This document shows, piece by piece, positions 26,961 to 34,154 of a DNA stretch of 64,000 bases (position 1 is the stretch's first letter; every line of letters begins with the position of its first letter). The notes beneath the pieces are model-generated. The model was not told the DNA's origin. It saw nothing but the letters and a program-made list of their open reading frames with translations, and ran no database searches. The stretch covers positions 62,001 to 126,000 of the forward strand of contig PAPF01000035.1 in NCBI GenBank assembly GCA_002708825.1. Direction: 5' to 3'. This DNA comes from Phyllobacteriaceae bacterium. GTDB lineage: Bacteria > Pseudomonadota > Alphaproteobacteria > Rhizobiales > Rhizobiaceae. The position numbers and the translations under genes are program-made.

Positions 26961-27584
26961 TCAGCAGTCGCCGCAACCGATCGTCGCGCTCATGCGCGGC
27001 CGCAGGTGAAACGTTTCGCCCATGTCGATGGAATCGAAGGCGGAGGTCAGCCCCAGCCCCTCCTTCTCGGCGGAGGTCCACGCCATGACCGGCTTGTAGT
27101 TCAGCTTGGTTTCCACCCGCACCAGGAAGGTGTCCTTGAGGCGCAGCTTGGCCGGAACGAGTTGCGTCACATCGGTGTCCTTGGAAAGATGCTGCGACGT
27201 CGTCGTGCCGATGGCCTTCCGGGACCACGTGACCCGGCCCACGGGCGGGTCCTTGTCATCGAACTGGATGGCGGTGATGCGGATTTCCGGGTTCGAACGG
27301 TTATAGGGCTGGAGCGTGCCTTCCCCGATCCGCATCATGGCGTCGATGTCGGTCTTGGTGACGAACTGGTTCTGCGTCACCAGGTCGGCCACGATCGAAG
27401 CGGTCCGCCCGACCTTCTTGCTGGATTCGATGGCAAGGCCGAGTTCCAGTGTGACGAAATACATCACGATCAGGATCGGCGCGATCATGGCGAACTCGAC
27501 CGCGGCGATGCCCTTGCGGTCGCCCTGGAAACGGCGGACTCGCGCCAGCACCCCGGTTTTGGTCTTTCTTGCCCAGGACATCAT
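26961..27584 (-). CDS. TadE/TadG-like pilus assembly pseudopilin
   Basis: A 207-residue protein with the TadE-type N-terminus: basic stretch, then RKGIAAVEFAMIAPILIVMYFVTLELGLA, i.e. a Gly-containing prepilin peptidase-like motif with Glu in the hydrophobic helix. The rest (about 55-207) is a periplasmic domain ending in MSATIGCGDC. TadE/TadG proteins are pseudopilins needed for Flp pilus biogenesis. AAAGGA precedes ATG 27584. It follows the other TadE-like gene by 38 bases on the same strand and was probably duplicated from a common ancestor. Too short for a TadG with a von Willebrand domain. Confidence 0.82.
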   Translation of the reverse strand: MMSWARKTKTGVLARVRRFQGDRKGIAAVEFAMIAPILIVMYFVTLELGLAIESSKKVGRTASIVADLVTQNQFVTKTDIDAMMRIGEGTLQPYNRSNPEIRITAIQFDDKDPPVGRVTWSRKAIGTTTSQHLSKDTDVTQLVPAKLRLKDTFLVRVETKLNYKPVMAWTSAEKEGLGLTSAFDSIDMGETFHLRPRMSATIGCGDC

Positions 27585-27622
27585 GTCTTTTTTCCTTTGC
27601 TCCCCGGTTTTCCGTACAGGCA

Positions 27623-28213
27623 TCAGCTGTAGGGCTCGTTTCGCCATGTGACGGTCGAGAACAGAAGCGTCTTTCCGTCCTTCAGGTTGGACATGGACGA
27701 ACGCATCAGGTCCGTCATCACCGGCCAGCGGTAGAAGACGCGCAGCATGTTGATCGTCAGCGCGCCGCCCGGATCGACATCGAAGTCGGACGTGTCGATG
27801 TCCTTGTCGGCGGTCAGCTTGATGCGCACCTTCGAGGCTGCATCGAACGTGTTGAACTCGCGCAGGTCGACCTCGAGGCCAGGGCACCCGTCGGCCACGA
27901 TGATATCGAGCTTGTCGCAGATGAGTTTCTTCAGCGCGGCTTCGTTGATGGCGTTCGGCTTGATCTGTCCGGTGCGAAGCTGGCGGGCAACGCTGTCCCC
28001 GGCATTTGCCATCACCTGCTGGGCGGCAAAGGAGATGCTGCTCTCGAGGATCGCGAAGACGAGAAGGCAGAACGGAATGGCCAGGACAGAGAATTCGATG
28101 GCCGTGGCGCCTTTCCTGTTCCGCGCGAATCGCCTGAACAAGCCGGTACGGCGGGTCTTGCCCTGTTCCGCGATCTCCCCCGCCTGGATCACGCCATTGG
28201 TCTCTTGTGCCAT
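27623..28213 (-). CDS. tadE: TadE-like pilus assembly pseudopilin
   Basis: A 196-residue protein whose N-terminal region RKGATAIEFSVLAIPFCLLV is the TadE_like motif (Gly before Ala-Thr-Ala-Ile-Glu-Phe), followed by a single membrane helix and a periplasmic domain (about 70-196). It should be processed by the CpaA peptidase encoded in the same locus. AAAAGG lies 7 bases before ATG 28213; ATGs at 28219 and 28231 are less well placed. The basic stretch TRRTGLFRRFARNRKG precedes the processing site. Confidence 0.85.
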   Translation of the reverse strand: MAQETNGVIQAGEIAEQGKTRRTGLFRRFARNRKGATAIEFSVLAIPFCLLVFAILESSISFAAQQVMANAGDSVARQLRTGQIKPNAINEAALKKLICDKLDIIVADGCPGLEVDLREFNTFDAASKVRIKLTADKDIDTSDFDVDPGGALTINMLRVFYRWPVMTDLMRSSMSNLKDGKTLLFSTVTWRNEPYS

Positions 28214-28290
28214 ATCCATACCTTTTGACAACGCACTGGTATGGCAGGGACGTTACAGCGAATGGGTTGAAATCCGGTTTTGGGATTGCA

Positions 28291-28322
28291 GAAAAACGAA
28301 AAGGCCGGATTCACCCGGCCTT
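28291..28322 (-). terminator. Rho-independent terminator
   Basis: Minus strand: AAGGCCGG, a 6-base loop and CCGGCCTT, followed by TTCGTTTTT. It lies 36 bases after the stop of the secretin-N-domain gene and separates it from the two TadE-like genes. Confidence 0.85.
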
Positions 28323-28357
28323 AACCTCGATGCTGGGGCCGCGGCCGCCCTTGTGGT

Positions 28358-28780
28358 TCAGTTGGCAGCCATGGCGGCTTCCGAAGCCATCACCGCCTCG
28401 TTGCGGTATTCGGTCTCGCAATAGGGCGAGCAGGACAACGTCTGCACCTGGCTGCGGCGGTAAACCCGGACCGACTGGTTCTGCGAGCGGCGGACATAGA
28501 CCTGCTCGTCGACAATGGGTTTGCCCTCCGGGTCCAGGATCACGAGATTGGTGACACCAAATCCCTTGCCGGTAAGGACGATGGTCGTGGAATCCTTCAC
28601 CGTCACGTCCGCGATCTTCGGTTCGCCCACCACCACGGTGTCGGCGGCCCGCGCCAGCTTGATGATCTTGGCCTGATACATCGATAATTCGATTCCGGCT
28701 TCCGTGGCCGATGCCGGCGCGCCCGCCTGGAATGCGAACCCGGTGGCGAGGACTGCGGCGAGGGCGAGGTTGCGGATCAT
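28358..28780 (-). CDS. Small secreted pilus assembly protein with secretin N-terminal domain
   Basis: A 140-residue protein: signal peptide (MIRNLALAAVLATGFAF, cleavage near APASA), then a single domain of the type found at the N-terminus of the CpaC secretin (T2SS/T3SS pilus N domain): KIIKLARAADTVVVGEPKIADVTV and KGFGVTNLVILDPEGK. It ends with a short tail containing SCSPYCETEY. Likely a periplasmic accessory of the CpaC secretin. A CtrA-like sequence lies about 60 bases upstream of the ATG. GGAGC precedes the start. Confidence 0.85.
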   Translation of the reverse strand: MIRNLALAAVLATGFAFQAGAPASATEAGIELSMYQAKIIKLARAADTVVVGEPKIADVTVKDSTTIVLTGKGFGVTNLVILDPEGKPIVDEQVYVRRSQNQSVRVYRRSQVQTLSCSPYCETEYRNEAVMASEAAMAAN

Positions 28781-29191
28781 GACGGGTGCTCCGGTCGGAT
28801 CTGGAATGAACTGTCTGAAGGAAAATGCCCGTGAATGGTAAACCGGCGGTTAAGGCGCAACGGCGCCAGGGCCGCTCCTTGCCGGGGCATGCCTGCGCCA
28901 TCGTGCCGGCATCGCTGCTGGCGATTGCCGGTCCCCGGTGCGGATCGGATGATCCCATATAAGGAATCCCGTGTACCCCGGGAATCTGACCGGCCCGTCT
29001 GCTCCCTGCGCTGGAGGCCCCCGAAAACGGTCTCCGGCTCAGCCTTCGTTAACCATCCCCCTGTTCACGTTTTGGAAACTGCGTTTCGTAACTGAACCGC
29101 AAGACGTTCTCCGTAGAGTGCCCCCATCCGATGAGCAAACAAGAACTCACGGAACGGCTGTCAACCAAGGCATAAACAAAGGAGCTCTACC
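28781..29191. promoter_or_regulatory. Divergent regulatory region between the secretin-N gene and flp1
   Basis: 411 bases without a gene. It carries a CtrA-like TTAA-N7-TTTACC on the minus strand at 28837-28853 and a TTAACCAT word at 29049-29056, about 136 bases before the first pilin start. Both the minus-strand secretin-N gene and the plus-strand pilin genes must be driven from here. The -10/-35 boxes are not clear. Confidence 0.55.
28837..28853 (-). promoter_or_regulatory. CtrA-like binding site upstream of the secretin-N gene
   Basis: On the minus strand TTAACCGCCGGTTTACC, matching the CtrA consensus TTAA-N7-TTAAC except for TTTA in the second half. It sits about 57 bases upstream of the gene's ATG. 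Assignment is by motif only. Confidence 0.4.
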
Positions 29192-29359
29192 ATGTCGAAG
29201 TTCGTTGCATTCATGAAGGACGAGTCTGGCGCCACGGCTATCGAATACGGCCTGATCGCCGCGCTGATTTCGGTTGTCATCATGGGCACCCTCACCACGC
29301 TTGGCACCAACCTGAACACGAAGTTCAACTCGGTCGCCACCAAGCTCGCCGGCAGCTGA
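29192..29359 (+). CDS. Flp/Fap-type pilin (first copy)
   Basis: A 55-residue Flp prepilin, too short for many gene callers. It starts MSKFVAFMKDESG; cleavage by CpaA is expected after that Gly, releasing ATAIEYGLIAALISVVIMG, with the conserved Glu-Tyr of Flp pilins. One hydrophobic helix and a short polar tail (LNTKFNSVATKLAGS) follow. AAAGGAG lies 7 bases before the ATG. A strong terminator lies just after it, so this copy may be the abundant major pilin. Its core is almost identical to the third copy. Confidence 0.95.
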   Translation: MSKFVAFMKDESGATAIEYGLIAALISVVIMGTLTTLGTNLNTKFNSVATKLAGS

Positions 29360-29394
29360 TCGCAAGACGGTCGCTACCGCAGCTTACGAGAAAG

Positions 29395-29424
29395 GGGCCG
29401 TCTCGATCCGAGGCGGCCCTTTTT
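29395..29424 (+). terminator. Rho-independent terminator after the first pilin
   Basis: GGGCCGTCTCG, loop ATC, CGAGGCGGCCC (11-bp stem, one G-U pair) followed directly by TTTTT. It lies 35 bases after the flp1 stop and would leave most transcripts coding for the first pilin only. Confidence 0.9.
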
Positions 29425-29632
29425 ACTTCCAGATGCGCGTCTTTGATGTCCCGTGTGCGGGGACGAGGGACGGCAAGGTCGGAGTGCCATCCGGCCAGGG
29501 GCAAGACAATGGCCACACTCCCCAGGTTGCATTTTGCCTTTCCATGGACTGAACGGCCATGGCCAATGCCCATTGTGCTACGCGCGCGCTTCGGGACCGC
29601 ATCGCTCATCCGCAGGCAGGAAGGGTAGGCCG

Positions 29633-29809
29633 ATGCGAAGGCTTTTCACTCTGTTTTCCAGGAATGCCAAGGGCGCCGCGGCGATTGAGTATGGACTCGT
29701 CGCAGCGCTCATATCGGTCGCGATCATGGCCGGGTTGACCGATGTCGGTGACAAGGTCGCCAACACGTTTACCCGCCTTTGGTGCACGAATTGCTGGCCC
29801 GGCGGCTAG
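29633..29809 (+). CDS. Divergent Flp-type pilin with C-terminal Cys-X2-Cys (second copy)
   Basis: A 58-residue Flp-like prepilin: basic MRRLFTLFSRNAKG leader, predicted cleavage before AAAIEYGLVAALISVAIM with the Glu-Tyr pair, one hydrophobic helix, and the tail NTFTRLWCTNCWPGG. It differs from the other two copies in the leader and in carrying Cys-Thr-Asn-Cys flanked by tryptophans, absent from them. GGAAGGG precedes the ATG. It may be a minor pilin, tip subunit, or disulfide-linked variant; that is inference. Confidence 0.82.
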   Translation: MRRLFTLFSRNAKGAAAIEYGLVAALISVAIMAGLTDVGDKVANTFTRLWCTNCWPGG

Positions 29810-29990
29810 ACGCCCCGGATCCCGGCTCTGCCGGATGCGGTCCGCACCGGTCTTTCCGCTGCATGACCGCCGCCCGTCCGGCCAATGCAATGCGGTCCGG
29901 GGCATGTGTGCGCCCCGGCGCGCGGAAATGTAGTGAAGAAACAATAACGGCCCTGGAAACAGGGCGTTTGCAACACAGGGAAAATGCAAG

Positions 29991-30164
29991 ATGAAAAAGT
30001 TCGAATCCTTCATCATGGATGAATCCGGCGCCACGGCCATCGAATACGGCCTGATCGCGGCGCTGATTTCCGTTGTCATCATGGGCACGCTCACCACGCT
30101 CGGCACCAACCTCAACAGCAAGTTCCAGAGCGTGGCGAACGGCGTGGCCGGCACCGGCGTCTGA
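29991..30164 (+). CDS. Flp/Fap-type pilin (third copy)
   Basis: A 57-residue Flp prepilin, MKKFESFIMDESG leader, then ATAIEYGLIAALISVVIMG, matching the first copy almost residue for residue through TLTTLGTNLN; the tail (SKFQSVANGVAGTGV) diverges. DNA identity across the core is also high, indicating a recent tandem duplication. AGGGA lies 9 bases before the ATG. It precedes cpaA with a GC-rich hairpin between. Confidence 0.95.
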   Translation: MKKFESFIMDESGATAIEYGLIAALISVVIMGTLTTLGTNLNSKFQSVANGVAGTGV

Positions 30165-30189
30165 TCGGTCTTCCTGCCGGAAAGGATGG

Positions 30190-30218
30190 CCCCGGTGCCC
30201 TGCGGGCGGGCACCGGGC
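30190..30218 (+). terminator. GC-rich hairpin after the third pilin
   Basis: CCCGGTGCCC (30191-30200), a 7-base loop and GGGCACCGGG (30208-30217), a perfect 10-bp stem. No T-run follows, so it may act as an mRNA 3' stabiliser or weak terminator before cpaA. Confidence 0.4.
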
Positions 30219-30328
30219 TATCCGCCACGCTTCACCATTGTTTAAGCCCGGTGCGCTAGTGTCCGCACAAGATCAAGACAGGTCCGGCCCGGCAGCGGGC
30301 AGGGCCGGGAACAGGGCAGGATGAACCG

Positions 30329-30850
30329 ATGCTTGAAGCTGCAATCCTCGTGATCTTTCCGTTCTGCATGGCCTTCGCGGCGATCTCTGATCTGCTGTCG
30401 ATGACCATTGCGAACCGGGTCTCGCTGCTGCTGGTTGGCGCATTCGCTGTCATCGCGCCGCTGACGGGCATGGACTGGGGCACTTACGCGACGCATTTCG
30501 CGGTGGCCGCGGCCGTTCTCGCCATCACCTTCTTCCTGTTCTCCATTGGCCAGATGGGCGGCGGCGATGCAAAGCTGCTGACCGCAACCGCCCTGTGGTT
30601 CGGGTTCACCCAGGTCACGGTCCACTACCTCCTGTTCACCGCCATCCTTGGCGGCTTCCTGACGCTCGCCATCCTGTCGCTGCGCGGATCGCCTGTCGCC
30701 GTCTTTGCCTGGCGTGTGGAGTTCCTGCGCCGCATTGCCGACCCGCAAAGCGGCATTCCCTACGGCATCGCGCTTGGCATGGCGGGCCTGCTGGTGTTCC
30801 CCGAGAGCCCGCTCGGCATCTGGGCGCTGGCCGCGATTGCCGGCGGCTGA
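30329..30850 (+). CDS. cpaA: Prepilin peptidase CpaA/TadV
   Basis: A 173-residue inner-membrane aspartyl protease that cleaves Flp prepilins and TadE-like pseudopilins. The two catalytic aspartates are in AISDLLSMTIANR (Asp21) and MGGGDAKLL (Asp80); C-terminal GIPYGIALGMAG is also typical. It has about five membrane helices and lacks the N-methyltransferase domain, as expected for the TadV class. It follows the third pilin by 164 bases. Confidence 0.95.
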   Translation: MLEAAILVIFPFCMAFAAISDLLSMTIANRVSLLLVGAFAVIAPLTGMDWGTYATHFAVAAAVLAITFFLFSIGQMGGGDAKLLTATALWFGFTQVTVHYLLFTAILGGFLTLAILSLRGSPVAVFAWRVEFLRRIADPQSGIPYGIALGMAGLLVFPESPLGIWALAAIAGG

Positions 30851-30943
30851 GGCGGCCGTTTTCATCGCAGGCACGGTTCTTCCACCCGGGCCCCGGCGGG
30901 TTCCGTGTGCCGTTTGCAGACGGCCAGGAAACCTAACGCCGCA

Positions 30944-30975
30944 TTAATCATGGTTTTAAAAGTCTCGTTAACCAT
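30944..30975 (+). promoter_or_regulatory. Three TTAA words spaced 12 bases upstream of cpaB
   Basis: TTAA at 30944, 30956 and 30968, each start exactly 12 bases apart; the last is part of TTAACCAT. This resembles a CtrA array but with N8 rather than the consensus N7 spacing. It lies 70-100 bases before the cpaB start and probably marks a promoter for cpaB and the downstream genes. Confidence 0.45.
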
Positions 30976-31041
30976 AATTTGACGATTGCACCTGCACTGT
31001 GGCCGCAAGTTGAGGTCCACCGGGTAAGGGGTGCAGCGAAA

Positions 31042-31863
31042 ATGAAAACCTCCCAGCTTATCGTTCTGGGTGTCGCCGTGGCAGCCGCTGGCGGTGCCGG
31101 CATGATAGCCAAGAACATGGCCTCCGCGCCGCCACCCGAAACGGTCGTGATGGCACCCGTGCCCGCCGCGCCCGCAATCGAACTGGCGGAAATCCTGATT
31201 GTCACCGAGGACATGCCGGTCGGCGCGCCGATCGAGGGGCAGTTGCGCTGGCAGGAATGGCCTGTCGACGCGATGAACCCGGAATACATTACCCGGGACG
31301 CGGAACCCGAGGCGATCGACAAGCTGGCAGGTGTCGTGGTGCGGACGCCGATGTCGGCGGGCGAGCCGTTGCGCAAGACCCGGCTGGTCGGCTTCGGCAA
31401 GAGCTTCATGTCGTCCATATTGCCGTCCGGCAAGCGCGCCATCGCGACGCAGATCTCTGCCGATACCTCGGCGGGCGGTTTCATCCTGCCCAATGACAAG
31501 GTGGACGTGATCATGACCCGGCGCTCCGCCTCGGGCACCGTCGGTGAAGCGTTCAAGACCGAGACGATCCTCAGCAACATCCGCGTCCTGGCCATCGACC
31601 AGACGATCCAGGAGGACGAGGAAGGCCGCAAGGTCAAGGTCGGCGAGACGGCGACACTGGAGCTCACACCCCAGCAGGCCGAGATCATCACGGTGGCCCA
31701 GCAGATGGCCGACCGGCTGACGCTTGCGCTTCGTTCCGTCGAGGACGCCGATGAAGTGACCGGCCAGGGAGCAGACTATCTCGTTTCGTCCGACAGCGAC
31801 CGGAGCGGCGTCGTGCGGATGATCAAGGGCGGTGAACTTTCCGAAGAGGCTACGAAGAAATGA
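31042..31863 (+). CDS. cpaB: Flp pilus assembly protein CpaB/RcpC
   Basis: A 273-residue protein: N-terminal membrane anchor or uncleaved signal (MKTSQLIVLGVAVAAAGGAG), then an SAF domain (about 50-115, with VTEDMPVGAPIEGQLRWQEWP and GVVVRTPMSAGEPL) and the RcpC domain (about 130-240, RAIATQISADTSAGGFILPN). CpaB helps assemble the secretin complex. The start chosen is the ATG after AAGGGG; an upstream in-frame ATG adds unrelated residues. Its stop overlaps the cpaC ATG (ATGA). Confidence 0.94.
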   Translation: MKTSQLIVLGVAVAAAGGAGMIAKNMASAPPPETVVMAPVPAAPAIELAEILIVTEDMPVGAPIEGQLRWQEWPVDAMNPEYITRDAEPEAIDKLAGVVVRTPMSAGEPLRKTRLVGFGKSFMSSILPSGKRAIATQISADTSAGGFILPNDKVDVIMTRRSASGTVGEAFKTETILSNIRVLAIDQTIQEDEEGRKVKVGETATLELTPQQAEIITVAQQMADRLTLALRSVEDADEVTGQGADYLVSSDSDRSGVVRMIKGGELSEEATKK

Positions 31864-33398
31864 CACGCCAAACCCGTTTCCCCCGCATTGCCTTTTCGTC
31901 CGGCGCCGGTCTGGCAGCCTCACTTGCCCTCGCGCTTGCAGCAACGGCGCTGACGCCGGTTGCCACGCACCAGGCGGCACAGGCTGCCAGCACGCGCGTG
32001 ACCGAATCGACGGCAACCCAGCGCGTGAAGCTGGGTTTGAACAAGTCGATCGTCATCGACCTGCCGACCGATGCCTATGACATCCTGGTGGCCAATCCGG
32101 CGGTCGCCGACGCGGTGACGCGCACGGCGCGGCGCATCTACCTGTTCGGCAAGCAGGTCGGCGAAACCAACATCTTCGTCTTCGGCCCGAACGGGGAGCA
32201 GATCGCCTCGCTCGACCTGCAGATCGAACGCGACGTTTCGGGTCTGGAGGATTACCTCAAGCGCTTTCTGCCCGACTCGACGATCAACGTGGAACTGATC
32301 AACGACAACGTCGTCCTGACCGGCGAAGTCGCCACGCCGCTGGATGCCCAGCGCGCCCAGCAGCTTGCCACGATCTTCGTCTCCGGCGGTGAGGCGACCA
32401 CCGGCCAGTATGCCACCACGGCGACAGGCGTGGGCACCTCCGGCGGCGGGGCCGACGTTGACATCTCCAACCCGGACAGCGAGCGCCGCACCTCCAGGAT
32501 CGTCAACCTGCTCAAGATCGTCGGCGAGGACCAGGTCACGCTGAAGGTCACGGTCGCCGAGATCAGCCGCACCGTCATGAAGCAGCTTGGCGTGCGGGCC
32601 CTGGCCGCCGGATCGACGGACGGGATCTCGTTTGCCTCCGTGGCCGACAGCTTCACCGGCCTCGGAAAGCCGCTCACCAATCTTTCCAGTTCGCTGACCG
32701 CCACCATCGGCAGCGTGACGCTTCAGTCCTATCTCAACGCGATGGAGCAGACCGGCGTGATGAAGACGCTGGCCGAACCGACCCTGACGGCGGTGTCCGG
32801 CGAGCAGGCGCAGTTCCGCGTCGGCGGTGAGTTCAACATGGTCAACGACCGCGGCGAGGACAACGGCCAGGTGACCTACACCGTCTCCAAGGTCGAATAC
32901 GGGATCGGGCTCGAATTCCTGCCCGTCGTCCTGTCGCCGGGCCGCATCAGCCTGAAGATCCGCACCACCGTCTCCGAGCCCACGACCCAGGGTTCGGTGT
33001 CCATCGCGGAAACCAACATCATCTCGATTCGCAAGCGTCTGGCCGACACGACGGTGGAACTGCCCTCGGGCGGCACGATGATGATCGCCGGCCTGATCCA
33101 GGACGATGTCCGCCAGAACATCAACGGCATGCCCGGCCTCATGAAATTGCCGGTGCTGGGAACCCTGTTCCGCAGCCGGTCCTTCGAGCGCAACGAGACC
33201 GAACTCGTCGTCCTGGTCACGCCCTACCTGTCGCGGCCCGTCGCCCGTAACGCGATGGCCAAGCCCGACGACAATTTCAATCCGCCGAGCGATGGCGCCG
33301 GCATGTTCCTCGGACGTGTCAACCGCGTCTACGGGACGATGAAGACCAACCGGCCTGCCGGACGATACCACGGCGTCGTCGGCTACATCTACAAGTGA
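31860..33398 (+). CDS. cpaC: Tad secretin CpaC/RcpA
   Basis: A 512-residue outer-membrane secretin. Signal peptide to about residue 45 (AASLALALAATALTPVA), N-domain of the pilus type (KLGLNKSIVIDLPTDAYDILV and RIYLFGKQVGETNIFVFG), a BON-like segment (DSTINVELINDNVVLTGEV) and the secretin core (about 270-450) with the conserved DTTVELPSGGTMMIAGL and GMPGLMKLPVLGTLF. It forms the outer-membrane channel for the Flp pilus. Translation is coupled to cpaB by a 4-base overlap. Confidence 0.96.
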   Translation: MTRQTRFPRIAFSSGAGLAASLALALAATALTPVATHQAAQAASTRVTESTATQRVKLGLNKSIVIDLPTDAYDILVANPAVADAVTRTARRIYLFGKQVGETNIFVFGPNGEQIASLDLQIERDVSGLEDYLKRFLPDSTINVELINDNVVLTGEVATPLDAQRAQQLATIFVSGGEATTGQYATTATGVGTSGGGADVDISNPDSERRTSRIVNLLKIVGEDQVTLKVTVAEISRTVMKQLGVRALAAGSTDGISFASVADSFTGLGKPLTNLSSSLTATIGSVTLQSYLNAMEQTGVMKTLAEPTLTAVSGEQAQFRVGGEFNMVNDRGEDNGQVTYTVSKVEYGIGLEFLPVVLSPGRISLKIRTTVSEPTTQGSVSIAETNIISIRKRLADTTVELPSGGTMMIAGLIQDDVRQNINGMPGLMKLPVLGTLFRSRSFERNETELVVLVTPYLSRPVARNAMAKPDDNFNPPSDGAGMFLGRVNRVYGTMKTNRPAGRYHGVVGYIYK

Positions 33399-33414
33399 TC
33401 GGGGAATGAGTGTC

Positions 33415-34134
33415 ATGTCGCAAGCAAGCATGAAGACCGCCGCGGCCAATCCGGGCAAGTCCCGGGTCCGGGCGCTGCTGCCCGTCATCGCGGCCGCCGC
33501 CGCCATGACCGCCCTGGGCGGGTGCGCCGCGCTCAAGCGGGATCACGTCACCGTCGGGTCGGTGCCGCAGGATTACCGCACCAACCATCCCATCACCATC
33601 GCCGAGCGCGAGGCCGTTTATGACCTGCCCGTCACGCAGGACGCCAAGGCGCTTTCGGCATCCCAGGCCGATGCGCTGAAAGGCTTCATGTCCGGCTATG
33701 AGCGTGCCAGCGGATCGGAAGTCCGGGTGATCGTTCCGGTGGGCACGCCGAATGCGGCGGGCGCAGGGCGGGTCGCCGGCGACATCGTCAACCTGCTGAC
33801 GCGGCACGGCGTTCCGGCAAACCGGATCACGACTTTCTCCTACGAAGGCGGCCCCGAGGCCCATTCCGCGCCCGTCCGCATTTCCTACACGCGCCTGACC
33901 GCGTCGACCGGAAAATGCGGACGCTGGACCGACGATCTGAGCAACACGGCGGAAAACCGCAACTACACCGACTTCGGGTGTTCCTACCAGAACAACCTGG
34001 CGGCGCAGGTTGCCAACCCCGCCGATCTGCTGGGCCCGCGCCCGGTCGGCGAGATCGACGGCACCCGCCGGGCCGATGTCATCGGCAAGTACGAGACCGG
34101 GGAATCCGTGCTCGTTCCCAACATCAGCTACTGA
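33415..34134 (+). CDS. cpaD: Pilus assembly lipoprotein CpaD
   Basis: About 239 residues with a lipoprotein signal peptide ending in the lipobox ALGGC. The mature CpaD domain includes HPITIAEREAVYDLPVT, VIVPVGTPNAAGAGRVAGDI and the conserved CGRWTDDLSNTAENRNYTDF followed by YQNNLAAQVANPADLLGPR. CpaD is an outer-membrane lipoprotein tied to the secretin. ATG 33415 has GGGGA about 10 bases upstream; ATG 33406 is too close to it. Confidence 0.94.
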   Translation: MSQASMKTAAANPGKSRVRALLPVIAAAAAMTALGGCAALKRDHVTVGSVPQDYRTNHPITIAEREAVYDLPVTQDAKALSASQADALKGFMSGYERASGSEVRVIVPVGTPNAAGAGRVAGDIVNLLTRHGVPANRITTFSYEGGPEAHSAPVRISYTRLTASTGKCGRWTDDLSNTAENRNYTDFGCSYQNNLAAQVANPADLLGPRPVGEIDGTRRADVIGKYETGESVLVPNISY

Positions 34135-34154
34135 TCCATGAACGGGTGAAGACG

